Of a stretch of 64,000 bases of DNA, positions 36,592 to 45,676 are shown one piece after another. The first letter of the stretch is position 1; each line of letters opens with the position of its first letter. Origin of the DNA: Methanofollis aquaemaris (GTDB taxonomy: Archaea > Halobacteriota > Methanomicrobia > Methanomicrobiales > Methanofollaceae); contig NZ_CP036172.1 of the NCBI RefSeq assembly GCF_017357525.1, positions 2,268,561 through 2,332,560 on the forward strand, in the 5' to 3' direction. The translations under genes were made by a program, and so were the position numbers. Below the pieces are notes generated by a model. It did no database searches. It saw nothing but the letters and a program-made list of their open reading frames with translations, and was not told where the DNA came from.

Positions 36592-36900
36592 TCAGCTCTC
36601 GAGTACGATCTCGATGCCGATGTCTTTTGGCACCTGAATGCGCATCAGCTGTCTGAGGGCACGCTCGTCGGCGTCGATGTCGATGAGCCGCTTGTGTACC
36701 CGCATCTGCCAGCGATCCCAGGTTGCAGTACCCTCTCCGTCAGGGCTCTTTCTGATCGGAACGACCAGTTTCTTGGTGGGGAGGGGGATAGGCCCTGCCA
36801 GATTCACGCCTGTTCTCTCTGCAATTTCCTTGATCCTGTCACAGACCATCTCAACTTTGTCGTAATCAGTCCCTGAAAGGCGTATTCTGGCTTTCTGCAT
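36592..36900 (-). CDS. rps10: Ribosomal protein uS10
   Basis: 102 residues: [21 protein letters not shown], then [22 protein letters not shown] and [11 protein letters not shown] 36900 with GGTGAGGATC upstream. It follows tuf by 21 bp in the usual archaeal tuf-rps10 pair. Confidence 0.97.
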   Translation of the reverse strand: MQKARIRLSGTDYDKVEMVCDRIKEIAERTGVNLAGPIPLPTKKLVVPIRKSPDGEGTATWDRWQMRVHKRLIDIDADERALRQLMRIQVPKDIGIEIVLES

Positions 36901-36921
36901 GATCCTCACCCATTAACAGAC

Positions 36922-38199
36922 TTATCTCATCTGCTTGGCCTGGACAGCAATGCACATGCCAGCCGCGATGGTGGAACCCATATCACGGACCGCGAAACGA
37001 CCGAGCTGTGGGATCTCCTTGACGTTTTCAAGGACCATCGGGCGGGTCGGTTTGATCTTGACGATCGCTGCATCGCCGGCCTTAAGGAAGGTCGGATTCT
37101 GCTCCTTGACCTGGCCAGTGCGGGGGTCGAGCTTGCTGAGCAGTTCGGTGAACATGCAGGCAACCTGTGCGGTGTGGCAGTGGAAGACCGGCGTGTAACC
37201 GACGGTGAGTGCGCTCGGGTGCTGGAGCACGACGATCTGAGCGGTGAACTCCTCGACGACCGTCGGCGGAGCTTCGACCGGACCACAGACATCGCCGCGG
37301 CGGATGTCGCCCTTGCCGACACCACGGACGTTGAAACCGACGTTGTCGCCAGGCTGAGCCTCGGGGATTTCCTCGTGGTGCATCTCGATGGACTTGATTT
37401 CACCATTGACGTTGGCAGGCATGAAGGCAACCTTGTCGCCCTTCCTCATGATACCGGTCTCGATACGACCGACAGGCACGGTGCCGACACCGGAGATGGT
37501 GTAAACGTCCTGGATCGGGAGACGCATCGGGAGGGTGGTCGGCTTCTCTGGCTCCTTCAGGGCGTTGAGGCACTCAAGGACCGTCGGGCCGTTGTACCAC
37601 GGGGTCTTGTCGGACTTAGCGGCGATGTTTGCTCCCTCGAAGGAGGACATCGGGACGAACGGTACGTCGTCGGGCTTGAAGCCGACCATCTTGAGGAGCT
37701 GTGAGAGCTGTTCCTTGACCTCGTTGTACCGCTTCTCATCGAACTTGACGGCGTCCATCTTGTTGACACCGACGATGAGCTGGTTGATCCCGAGGGTCCT
37801 GGAAAGGAAGACGTGCTCCTTGGTCTGCTCCATGACGCCGTCAGGTGCGGCGACGACGAGCAGTGCTGCGTCGGCCTGGGATGCACCGGTGATCATGTTC
37901 TTGATGAAGTCACGGTGGCCCGGACAGTCTACAACCGTAAAGTAGAACTTGTCGGTGTCGAAGCGCTTGTGGGCGATATCGATGGTGATACCACGCTCGC
38001 GCTCCTCTTTGAGGCTGTCCATGACCCATGCAAACTCAAAGGAACCCTTGCCTTTGGCTTCGGCTTCCTTTCTGAAGGTCTCAATAATGTGCGCAGGTAC
38101 GGCACCTGTCTCGAACAGAAGACGCCCGACGGTGGTGGACTTACCGTGGTCGATGTGTCCGATGACAGCAAGGTTCATGTGTGGTTTATCAGTTGCCAT
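36922..38199 (-). CDS. tuf: Translation elongation factor 1-alpha
   Basis: 425 residues. G1 GHIDHGKS, G3 DCPGHRDF, G4 NKMD, and EF-Tu domains II and III with the archaeal form [17 protein letters not shown]. It delivers aminoacyl-tRNA to the ribosome. GGAGGATAATCT precedes ATG, and the promoter at about 38278 gives a ~50-nt leader. Confidence 0.98.
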   Translation of the reverse strand: MATDKPHMNLAVIGHIDHGKSTTVGRLLFETGAVPAHIIETFRKEAEAKGKGSFEFAWVMDSLKEERERGITIDIAHKRFDTDKFYFTVVDCPGHRDFIKNMITGASQADAALLVVAAPDGVMEQTKEHVFLSRTLGINQLIVGVNKMDAVKFDEKRYNEVKEQLSQLLKMVGFKPDDVPFVPMSSFEGANIAAKSDKTPWYNGPTVLECLNALKEPEKPTTLPMRLPIQDVYTISGVGTVPVGRIETGIMRKGDKVAFMPANVNGEIKSIEMHHEEIPEAQPGDNVGFNVRGVGKGDIRRGDVCGPVEAPPTVVEEFTAQIVVLQHPSALTVGYTPVFHCHTAQVACMFTELLSKLDPRTGQVKEQNPTFLKAGDAAIVKIKPTRPMVLENVKEIPQLGRFAVRDMGSTIAAGMCIAVQAKQMR

Positions 38200-38273
38200 A
38201 GATTATCCTCCACTCATGTATGGGACTGCATACACAGTCTGGTTGAAGCGAGTATCATATATTGGGCATTGAT

Positions 38274-38283
38274 CTATATAAAC
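38274..38283 (-). promoter_or_regulatory. TATA box of tuf-rps10
   Basis: On the minus strand GTTTATATAG preceded by a purine-rich BRE-like AAAATG lies about 75 nt before the tuf ATG. It is the strongest promoter-like sequence nearby, as expected for a highly expressed operon. Confidence 0.6.
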
Positions 38284-38375
38284 CATTTTGATTCGCTTGT
38301 TCTCTCTACAACTGCAGATTTATACGCAGGTATCGACACCCTCAAATCCCTGATTGAACAAACACTCACTGACCT

Positions 38376-38675
38376 ATGAAAACTCTGGAATTCCACCGCG
38401 ATGAAGAGAAAGGCCGTGTCACGGTGGCCTGCGCTACCGGGGAGGTTTCGGTGTACAGCCACTGTGCCTACTGCAAACACTGCAATGGCGTGCAGGTGGG
38501 CAGGCGGGTGCTCCCCTCGCCGCCGCAAAAATTGGTCGGTGGGCCCAGGGGGATGGGCTTTGACGAGGAACTCCTCGACGCTGCCATGATGTTCAACTCC
38601 CTGGTCCGTGATGGAGAGGCGATCTCCTGCAATGATAAAGAGGCTGTCGGCTTTACCTCTATGTACCGCCGTTGA
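38376..38675 (+). CDS. Small cysteine-containing protein of unknown function
   Basis: 99 residues. An N-terminal beta-rich part (LEFHRDEEKGRVTVACATGEVSVY) is followed by a compact cysteine motif HCAYCKHCNG, then a helix (DEELLDAAMMFNSLV). The metal or cluster motif CxxCxxC is partial. A TATA-like TTTATACG (38318-38325) is upstream; there is no ribosome binding site. Its 3' end overlaps the convergent siroheme-reductase gene by 17 bp. I do not recognise the family. Confidence 0.65.
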   Translation: MKTLEFHRDEEKGRVTVACATGEVSVYSHCAYCKHCNGVQVGRRVLPSPPQKLVGGPRGMGFDEELLDAAMMFNSLVRDGEAISCNDKEAVGFTSMYRR

Positions 38676-39525
38676 ATTCTTCCTGTAATCCCTTGCGGAA
38701 GGCCTCGAAATCAATTTCGTCGAGTTGGTCGGCCAGGTGCCGCCCGCTCCATGCCTTCCGGTAGACCCAGGTGATCACCCGCTCGACGACCATGACAACT
38801 TCATCCTCACTCTCGACTGTGATGAGTTCCCGGCCCGGCCTGGGGTGCCGCCCGCGCCGCCCGCCGACGGTGATAAGGTAGTGGTGATACTCTGACTTCA
38901 GGAGGTCGAAGGGACATGACTGGATACAGATCCCACATTGAACGCATTTTTCAGGGATCAGTTCTGAGATCCCGTTCTTGATGACGATCGCTGCCTCCTT
39001 GCAGTACTCGGCACAGGTGCCGCAGCCAGTACACATGCCCTCAGTCCTGAGGGGGCGGATCCGGCCGATGATCCCGACTTCGTTGAGGACCGGGCTCGTG
39101 CAGGCGTTCGGACAGCCGGAAAGAGAGATCCGCATCCTGATCGGCATCTCGCGCCCAAAGACCTTCTCGTCGATCCTTCTTGCGAGGTTATAGGTCTCGA
39201 TATTGGAATACTTGCACCCGGTGGTCCCTGGGCAGGCGATGACATTGACGACCTCGTCATATTCGGATCCCAGGGGGGTTCCGTTCTCCTGCAGGTCGTG
39301 GGCGACCTCTTCCAGACGGGCAGGGTCGACGTGCGGGATCTCCATGGTCTGACGGGTGGTGAGGTGGACCTCGCCGTCTGCGTATTTCTTTGCGATCTCA
39401 CCGATGCCCGCCATCTTCTCGGCGGTCAGGACACCTGCCGGGATCCTGAGCCGCACTGCACAGAAATCCGGGTTGCGTTCAGTGATCACGCCGCCCCGTT
39501 TATAGATGGCCCGATCTCTCATCAT
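38659..39525 (-). CDS. Siroheme/[4Fe-4S] sulfite-nitrite reductase-like protein with ferredoxin domain
   Basis: 288 residues. The siroheme-[4Fe-4S] ligands are CPGTTGC (C-X5-C, about 99) and SGCPNAC (C-X3-C, about 137). A two-cluster ferredoxin insert follows: CTGCGTCAEYC and CVQCGICIQSCP. This small single-polypeptide layout matches the Dsr-like proteins of methanogens, whose substrate is unsettled. ATG at 39525 (or 39522) has no ribosome site, but TTTTTATG is about 27 nt upstream, so the transcript looks leaderless. The longer open frame upstream is not coding. Confidence 0.85.
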   Translation of the reverse strand: MMRDRAIYKRGGVITERNPDFCAVRLRIPAGVLTAEKMAGIGEIAKKYADGEVHLTTRQTMEIPHVDPARLEEVAHDLQENGTPLGSEYDEVVNVIACPGTTGCKYSNIETYNLARRIDEKVFGREMPIRMRISLSGCPNACTSPVLNEVGIIGRIRPLRTEGMCTGCGTCAEYCKEAAIVIKNGISELIPEKCVQCGICIQSCPFDLLKSEYHHYLITVGGRRGRHPRPGRELITVESEDEVVMVVERVITWVYRKAWSGRHLADQLDEIDFEAFRKGLQEEFNGGT

Positions 39526-39547
39526 CTGGAATAGGTCAGGCGTGGAG

Positions 39548-39557
39548 CATAAAAAGG
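39548..39557 (-). promoter_or_regulatory. TATA box of the siroheme reductase-like gene
   Basis: CTTTTTATGC on the minus strand is centred about 27 nt before the ATG at 39525, predicting transcription start at or next to the start codon. Confidence 0.5.
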
Positions 39558-39569
39558 TGTGTGCACTCT

Positions 39570-40286
39570 TTAGAGAGCGAGGGCCAGGGCGACAGCCGCA
39601 CGCGTGATCTCGTTTGAAGCGCCTGCGACGTCCCCGTTCACCCCACCAAAGAGACGGGTGGCAAGACTGACGAGGAGGGCCACGACGATGGCGGTCACCA
39701 GCAGCGCCCTGCCGATGAGGGCCGGACCGAGGGGAAGAAGGAAGAGCGGGAGGACCGGGACGAGGGCGTAGATGACAAAGCGCTTCTTCGCAAAACCATG
39801 GAGGTAGGCATGGATCCCTTCGTGGAAGGGGGCGCCGAGGGCGGTGATCCAGGCCATCGCGAGTTTTGCGCAGACCTCCGCGGTGAGGATGACGAAGGGG
39901 ATCGACCAGGCCGCGGAGAGGCCTTCGACCGCTATGAGGGTGGTGAGGAGTCCGCACGCCACACCCCCCGCGCCGATCTGCCGGTCGGTGAGTGCGGTGA
40001 TCCGCTTCTCTCTGCTCCCGTGGGCCATCAGTCCGTCGCCGAGGTCGAGGAGGCCGTCGAAGTGGTTGGCGCCCGAGACGATGATCGCGGCGGCGACGGC
40101 GGCGGCCGCGGCAAGGCCGGGATGACCGGAAAGGAGGAGAGCGATGCCTGCTGCGATCCCACCGATTATGTATCCCGCGAGGGGGTAGAGCCAGGTGTGC
40201 CTGGCAAAGGCGTCGAAGTCTGCAGGTCGTCCGAAGGGGAGGATGGTGCAGAACTGAAAGAGTGCCCTGAGAGCGTCGAGAGCCAT
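39570..40286 (-). CDS. cobS: Adenosylcobinamide-GDP ribazoletransferase (cobalamin synthase)
   Basis: 238 residues with about six membrane helices. It joins AdoCbi-GDP to alpha-ribazole(-phosphate), the last assembly step of B12. Motifs: ALFQFCTILPFGRP, GANHFDGLLDLGDGLMAHGSREKR (here only its location, about residues 71-94), and DRQIGAGGV. ATG 40286 gives the usual start; the frame extends upstream into non-coding sequence. Single gene, but its function ties to cobT, cobZ and cbi genes 10-20 kb away. Confidence 0.93.
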   Translation of the reverse strand: MALDALRALFQFCTILPFGRPADFDAFARHTWLYPLAGYIIGGIAAGIALLLSGHPGLAAAAAVAAAIIVSGANHFDGLLDLGDGLMAHGSREKRITALTDRQIGAGGVACGLLTTLIAVEGLSAAWSIPFVILTAEVCAKLAMAWITALGAPFHEGIHAYLHGFAKKRFVIYALVPVLPLFLLPLGPALIGRALLVTAIVVALLVSLATRLFGGVNGDVAGASNEITRAAVALALAL

Positions 40287-40360
40287 CTGGTTACTGATTT
40301 TGAGGTATGATACAATAAGTCCTGTGATATTCGTGCTGACAGGATAGGCTTTTGATGGTG

Positions 40361-40925
40361 TAGAATCTGACATGAACCCCGGGTTCAAGCATACGCGATG
40401 AAAATCTCATATTGCAGGTCTCTGAGGTCTGGAAGGATCCTTGATCCTTCTCCTTGTGACAGGGGAACGAACAGAAACCGAGTGTCGTGCCGCCCCCGCA
40501 TATCCTCTGTCCGTGGGGGGTCCGGGAGGTCAACCCCCCGGCGCGAGATGGCGGTGAAGATTCTCTGATCGGGGTGGCCCTTCTGATCATCACGCCTTCC
40601 CACATACTCCCACCGGGGGCTCTGCCCCCGGACCCCCGGGATTGCGATAGGGACGGGAAGGGAGTGAGGAGATCATGAAGAGGATGGTGTCATCCCCGGC
40701 GCTCTCTTCACGCGGGGGACTCGGGGGTGGCCCTTCTGAACATTCGCCATCACATATCAATCGCGCCGGTGGTTCTGCCCCCCTGATCCCCGGGATGAAG
40801 ATGGGGACAGGAAGGCAGAGGGGTGATCGTTCGGAGGGCGTACCCGTCCCATGCCTCTTAGTCACGCGGGGGCGGGGTGTGGTCTCGCATGATTCACACT
40901 CTAGAAGAGGGTCTATTTTCCTGAG
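40361..40925 (+). repeat. Dispersed IS-end element, copy 8 (long form)
   Basis: The left end GAATCTGACAT is followed by a perfect hairpin GAACCC-C-GGGTTC (40374-40386) and CAAGCATACGCGATGAAAATC. The core is CCGGGGGC-TCT-GCCCCCGG (40613-40631), then ACCCCCGGGATTGCGATAGGG and GCGCTCTCTTCACGCGGGG. A second, partial core follows (GGTTCTGCCCCCCTGATCCCCGGGATGAAGATGGGG, about 40772-40806). The right end resembles the B type (GATTCACACTCTAGAAGAGG). It lies between the divergent starts of cobS and the DUF3344 operon; no gene is seen. Confidence 0.7.
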
Positions 40926-41020
40926 AGTGCATTCTGGAAAACAATCCTTCCGATTAGTGTGCAATAAATAATAACAAATAAAATATTATTAATATCTGAT
41001 GTGATTGTACATCATTTTGT

Positions 41021-42823
41021 ATGAAACTCCCCCAGTTCTCCCTGATCGGATGTATCCTCTGCGCGGCAGTACTCCTTCTTGCCGCCCCGGTATCGGCAGT
41101 GTACGATTTTGAAGGTATCCCTCTCCATATGACGGCCCAGGGCGAAGTCAGGGGGGACGTGCTCACCTTCGGCACCTATGGGCTTGCGGCCCCACCGATG
41201 GAATGCACCTTCTCTCTTCCTGATAAGCCAATCTGGGCGAGAGTCTATACAGGCGTCTGGGGGGGGACCGAGCGGTACACCGGGTGGGAAGAACTCACCG
41301 TCAACAACGGAGTCCCGGTCAAGAGATCCCTCTTCGGGATTGATGACCGGAATAAAGAGACCTATGTCTCGGGCTATGGTGTCTACTGGGTCGCGCACGA
41401 CTGTACCGACCAGCTCCACGGCGGTAAGAACACCGTCGCCCTGACAACCAGCAGGGGTCTGCCTGAGAGCAGGATCGATGGGAGGGTCTATGGTGTCTTC
41501 GTCGTCGCCGTCGTGGAGGACAAGGACGGACCGGTCACCAGATACTGGATTGCCGAAGGAAACGAGAATCTCCATGGAGAAGGGTGGGCAGGGACAAACC
41601 CCACGCGACATAATGATTGTGAGATCTCGTTTGAGAAGGCAAGTCTGCTGGAAGGGGCCACTGCAGACTTCACCATGCTTCTGCTGGCCTCGACGAAAGG
41701 ACAGCCCGATTATATCCGGTTCAACGGCGAAGACCTGGGTGTCGCCCCGGACGACCCTTCGATCTATCCTGATGGGGCGCGGGATATCGGCAACGAACGG
41801 TGTTTCGATGCCACGGGCGGTGCCGGGACCGAGGCGAGATACATCGATGTCGAGAAATTCGATGTCAGCGGTCTTCTGAAGGAGACGAACCATATCTTCT
41901 TCGAGCGCGGCAGGGATCTGGACGACGACGGGACGATCACCACCACCGGGGAAAAACCTGAGGGTGAAGATTACATCCATCCCTGCTGCGCCATCCTTGC
42001 TGTCAGAAGGCCGGGGGCCGACCCGGCCCCTGACTTTTCCGTGGATGCACCGCAGGTGAGGGGGGCCTATGCCGGTGAAGAGGCTGTGGTGCAGGCAACG
42101 GCGAGGAACCATGGGGCGCGGCCTGAAGGGATGATCACGGTGATCTTCTCGGTCGATGGAGTGCCTGCAGAGACAGTAACCGTGGAGCCGGATGTCTCGG
42201 GGGTTCAGGAAGTCACAGCGAATCTCACGATGGACGAAGGCCGGCACACACTCTCGGCACGGGTCGAGACCGGGGGAGACCTCGACCTGTCGGACAACGA
42301 GGCGTCGGTCTCGGTCAGGGTCGGGACGATCCCGGATCTTGCGGTGAAGATCGGCACCCCGGTCCGCACCGGAGCCGGAGAGCCTGATGCCCAACACTCG
42401 CCCTTCCCGCTCATCGCCCTGGTTGGAGGGATCTGTGCCGCGGCCCTCCTCGCCAGGCGGCCGCCGGGAGGAAAACTTGTCGCCGTGCTGATCGCAGGAG
42501 CGGTCATTGCGGCATCATGTCCATTGGTCATATTCCCGGCCGCCGCCGCAGGATATGAGGACTACACCATCCCGGTCACGATCACGAACAACGGTGGGAG
42601 CGATGCACCGCCTTTCGCCCTCACCGTCTATCTGGACGGGGAGAAGGCGGCGGTGAAGCCCATCGAGGAAGGACTGGAGGCCGGGGCAACGGTCGAGATC
42701 GCCCTGTCTCATTACACGACACCGGGAAAACATCGTTTGAGGGTGGTCGCGGACGAGGCCGGTACGATCAGGGATGCTGAGAGAGGAAACAACGCGGCGG
42801 AGGGCGACTATGTCTTCCCATAG
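41021..42823 (+). CDS. DUF3344 + CARDB surface protein with internal membrane segment
   Basis: 600 residues. Signal peptide to about residue 26 (VLLLAAPVSA); a DUF3344 domain (about 27-330: EGIPLHMTAQGEVRGDV, WARVYTGVWGG, RYWIAEGNENLHG); a CARDB-like beta domain (about 336-435); two hydrophobic segments (about 460-478 and 484-507); and a second CARDB-like domain to the C-terminus. The second hydrophobic segment ends PAAAAG like a signal peptide, so the gene may be a fusion of two secreted proteins. First gene of the surface-protein/MacB operon. Function unknown. Confidence 0.8.
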   Translation: MKLPQFSLIGCILCAAVLLLAAPVSAVYDFEGIPLHMTAQGEVRGDVLTFGTYGLAAPPMECTFSLPDKPIWARVYTGVWGGTERYTGWEELTVNNGVPVKRSLFGIDDRNKETYVSGYGVYWVAHDCTDQLHGGKNTVALTTSRGLPESRIDGRVYGVFVVAVVEDKDGPVTRYWIAEGNENLHGEGWAGTNPTRHNDCEISFEKASLLEGATADFTMLLLASTKGQPDYIRFNGEDLGVAPDDPSIYPDGARDIGNERCFDATGGAGTEARYIDVEKFDVSGLLKETNHIFFERGRDLDDDGTITTTGEKPEGEDYIHPCCAILAVRRPGADPAPDFSVDAPQVRGAYAGEEAVVQATARNHGARPEGMITVIFSVDGVPAETVTVEPDVSGVQEVTANLTMDEGRHTLSARVETGGDLDLSDNEASVSVRVGTIPDLAVKIGTPVRTGAGEPDAQHSPFPLIALVGGICAAALLARRPPGGKLVAVLIAGAVIAASCPLVIFPAAAAGYEDYTIPVTITNNGGSDAPPFALTVYLDGEKAAVKPIEEGLEAGATVEIALSHYTTPGKHRLRVVADEAGTIRDAERGNNAAEGDYVFP

Positions 42824-43784
42824 ATCGGTCCTCGGCGTTGCTCTCCTCGCCGTGCTCCTCCTTGTCCCCGCGGTCTCAGCCACCTATGCAGGCGACAGGC
42901 CGCTTGAGACGGCGTTTCATGAAGAATTCAGTGGCGGTCACCTCTTCACCCTCGGCAACAGCACCTACAGCGGATCTCTGAAGCCCGGAGATCGGTATGC
43001 CGTCGATTTTGAGATCGAACTCCCGGAGGGTGCGGCAATACGGTACCAGCGTCTCTATGTTTACTGGGCCTGGAGCAAACTCGACCAGAAGGCGATCTAT
43101 CCCTCGGTCTCAATCACCCGCACCGACACCGGGGAACTCCTCAACAGGACAGGACGTTCTGTCGACTCCAAGGGATTCGTGAGCAAGAACGATTTTTTCT
43201 CGGGAATGGACATCTTCGAGATGGCCGCCCTCTCTCCAGGGAAGAACTCCTTCACCGTCGTCCTTGAGAATACGGCGGAGGACAACCGGACCTTTGTGGT
43301 CCAGGGGCTCGCTCTGCTCGCGGTCTACGAGAGTCCGGAGTCGCCTGAGGTTGTCTGCTGGGTGAAGGAGGGGGCCGATCTCCTGTACAGCAGTTATGGG
43401 ATCACGCCTCCCATGGCGACGAGCAGGATCGAGTTCGAGGGGACGGTCGAGAGGTCTGATCTCTCTTCAGCCGAGCTCCTCCTCGTCGCTCCTTCGGGCG
43501 GTTATACCAGAGAGAACATCCCGGAGATAAATCGGCTCTTTTTGAACCGCGAGGGAGAGAGCAGCATGCCCTCGTTCTTTGAATCGATTCTCTCCGCTCT
43601 GTTTCCGGGTTCGAATGGACGGGAGTGGGTGAACATCTTCGACTCCGACGAGACGAGGCAGGTCGGGATCGACCGCCGGGATGTGCTGCCCTATCTTCGG
43701 TCTGAGAACAATTTTGCAGCTGTCAGGGACGAAAAAGACTATCTTGTCCTTACCAACGCCGTGTTGTGGGCTGAAAAGAGGTGA
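42810..43784 (+). CDS. Secreted DUF3344-related protein
   Basis: 324 residues. Signal peptide (VALLAVLLLVPAVSA), then a beta-rich domain with IRYQRLYVYWAWSKL and NSFTVVLENTAEDNRTFVVQGLALLAVYESPE (about residues 150-180), reminiscent of DUF3344 but without a clear second half; a C-terminal region follows (FNAA-type DVLPYLRSENNFA). ATG 42810 with GGAGGGC upstream overlaps the previous stop codon by 14 bp. No membrane anchor. It precedes the ABC ATPase gene by 4 bp. Confidence 0.75.
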   Translation: MSSHRSVLGVALLAVLLLVPAVSATYAGDRPLETAFHEEFSGGHLFTLGNSTYSGSLKPGDRYAVDFEIELPEGAAIRYQRLYVYWAWSKLDQKAIYPSVSITRTDTGELLNRTGRSVDSKGFVSKNDFFSGMDIFEMAALSPGKNSFTVVLENTAEDNRTFVVQGLALLAVYESPESPEVVCWVKEGADLLYSSYGITPPMATSRIEFEGTVERSDLSSAELLLVAPSGGYTRENIPEINRLFLNREGESSMPSFFESILSALFPGSNGREWVNIFDSDETRQVGIDRRDVLPYLRSENNFAAVRDEKDYLVLTNAVLWAEKR

Positions 43785-43788
43785 AATG

Positions 43789-44451
43789 ATGGATGTCATC
43801 ATGCAGACGAGAGACCTGAACAAGGCGTACACCGAGCAGGTGACCGCACTCCACGATGTGAACATCGCCCTTGAGAGAGGGGAACTTGTCACCCTCCTCG
43901 GACGGAGCGGGAGCGGGAAGAGCACGCTCCTCAACATCCTCGGCGGGCTTGACCGGCCGACCGGGGGAGAGGTACTCATCAATGGGACGCATGTCGACTT
44001 CGACGATCGACAGGCGCTCATCACTCTCAGGAGGGAGGCGCTCGGATTTGTCTTCCAGAATTTCAATCTCATCCCGACCCTGACGGCCAGGGAGAATGTA
44101 GAGTATCCCCTTCTCTTCAACTATGCCGGGAGGGGGGTGAGAGAGAAACGGGCCCTGGCCCTCCTGGAGATGGTCGGGCTTGCGGAGAGAGCCAACCACT
44201 ATCCGCGCGAGATGAGCGGGGGAGAACAGCAACGGGTGGCGATCGCCCGCTCCCTTGTGGGAAACCCGACGATCGTGCTTGCCGACGAACCGACCGGGAA
44301 CCTGGACTCGAAGACGAGCGACGGGATCTTTGAGTTGATGCGCCAGGTGAACCGGGAGCGGGAGACGACGTTTCTGATCGTGACCCATGAGCGCGAACTC
44401 GGGAAGAGGGCCGACCGTTCCATCAAACTCCTCGACGGGAGGGTGGTGTGA
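43789..44451 (+). CDS. ABC transporter ATPase, MacB/LolD type
   Basis: 220 residues. Walker A GRSGSGKS, Q-loop FVFQNFNLIPTLTA, signature MSGGEQQRVAIAR, Walker B IVLADEPTGNLDS and the H-switch VTHERELG. The Q-loop and signature place it with the MacB/LolD exporter and lipoprotein-release class. ATG 43789 (alternatives 43786, 43801) follows AGAGGTGA. It pairs with the permease encoded next. Confidence 0.94.
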   Translation: MDVIMQTRDLNKAYTEQVTALHDVNIALERGELVTLLGRSGSGKSTLLNILGGLDRPTGGEVLINGTHVDFDDRQALITLRREALGFVFQNFNLIPTLTARENVEYPLLFNYAGRGVREKRALALLEMVGLAERANHYPREMSGGEQQRVAIARSLVGNPTIVLADEPTGNLDSKTSDGIFELMRQVNRERETTFLIVTHERELGKRADRSIKLLDGRVV

Positions 44452-44452
44452 G

Positions 44453-45676
44453 ATGAAGATGGCAAAGATATTTGAGTCCCTGAAGATCTCGGCCAGGCAG
44501 GTCGCACGGAAACGGATGCGCGTCCTGCTCACCGCCCTCGGCATCGCCATCGGCGTGGCGGCGGTGGTCGGGACCGTCTCCCTGGGCGAAGGGATCAGGT
44601 ACCAGGCGGTGGAGGCGATCAAGGAGCAGTCAGACCTGACCCTCATCGAGGCGACCGCGGATATCCGCAGCGGCACGCTTCAGTTGATCACCCCGGCGAA
44701 GATCGATGAGATCGCCGCAATACCTCATCTCAAGGGGTCATCGGCGATTGTCAGGGAGGCCTACGCAACAAAACGACAGACCTACCTGGGGGTGATGGGC
44801 GTCGACCCGGCAGAGATCGGGGGGGTGATCAAACCCAGGTTCTTCAAGGGAGAGCCGATTGATCCCGGCTCCAGACAGGCGGTCCTCGGCCATGACCTCG
44901 CCGAGACGCTCCAGCGCTACGAGGGTATCCGTCTCGGCGACTCGATCCCGATCCTGATCAGGCAGTACGACGAGGACGGTATGCCGGTGGACGTGCAGGT
45001 GGACTTCACCCTGGTCGGCGTGCTCCAGGAACGGGACGACCAGTTCGACCAGATGATGCTGATCGACCGGGGGGTCGCGCAGGAACTGCGCGGCGGCGAG
45101 GCGTCTTTCGACGGTGTCCTCATCAGGGTCGACCACCCCGAAGAGGTCTTCGGTGTGGTGGACGGGGTCAAGGCCCTCGGTCTCACCGCCACGGGAGCCT
45201 TCGAGCAGATCGAGTCGGTGAACCGCCTGATGGATGTGGTCATCCTGCTCCTTGCGTTCTTTGCCGGAGTATCCCTCATCGTGGGCGCCCTGATGATCAT
45301 GAACACGATGATCACCTCGATCTTCGAGCGGACTAGGGAGATCGGGATCACGATGGCCATCGGGGCGTCGCCCAGGGATGTGGTCCGGCTCATCCTCTTT
45401 GAATGCCTGTATATCGGGCTGATCGGCGGGGTGCTCGGCGATCTCCTCGGAATTGCCTTTGCCGGCGTCATCAACATCTTTGGGAAACCCTTCATCATCG
45501 CCCAACTGGGTGACACCTTCGCCACCTTTGCGGACGCGGAGATCACCCTGATCACACCGGGGCTTCTTGTAATCGGGATTCTTATCGCCATTGTGTTGTC
45601 CGAGGTTTCCGGGTTCTATCCGGCGCTCAAGGCGGCAAGGCTCAATCCGGTGACGGCGATCAGGAGTGGAGAGTGA
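44453..45676 (+). CDS. MacB-like ABC permease (FtsX fold)
   Basis: 407 residues. One N-terminal membrane helix (LLTALGIAIGVAAVVGTVSL, about 25-45), a large extracytoplasmic MacB core domain (about 50-260), and three C-terminal helices of the FtsX domain (VVILLLAFFAGVSLIVGALMI; LIGGVLGDLLGIAFAGVI; LLVIGILIAIVLSEVSGFYPALKAARLNP). The last motif is conserved in the family. Such permeases use mechanical movement to extract or push substrates rather than a through channel. It overlaps or abuts the neighbouring genes. Confidence 0.92.
   Translation: MKMAKIFESLKISARQVARKRMRVLLTALGIAIGVAAVVGTVSLGEGIRYQAVEAIKEQSDLTLIEATADIRSGTLQLITPAKIDEIAAIPHLKGSSAIVREAYATKRQTYLGVMGVDPAEIGGVIKPRFFKGEPIDPGSRQAVLGHDLAETLQRYEGIRLGDSIPILIRQYDEDGMPVDVQVDFTLVGVLQERDDQFDQMMLIDRGVAQELRGGEASFDGVLIRVDHPEEVFGVVDGVKALGLTATGAFEQIESVNRLMDVVILLLAFFAGVSLIVGALMIMNTMITSIFERTREIGITMAIGASPRDVVRLILFECLYIGLIGGVLGDLLGIAFAGVINIFGKPFIIAQLGDTFATFADAEITLITPGLLVIGILIAIVLSEVSGFYPALKAARLNPVTAIRSGE

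Noticed and set aside
38274-38714. A minus-strand frame opposite the 99-residue cysteine protein
   Set aside because: It runs over the tuf promoter and lacks a start signal; the plus-strand frame has better composition and a cysteine motif.
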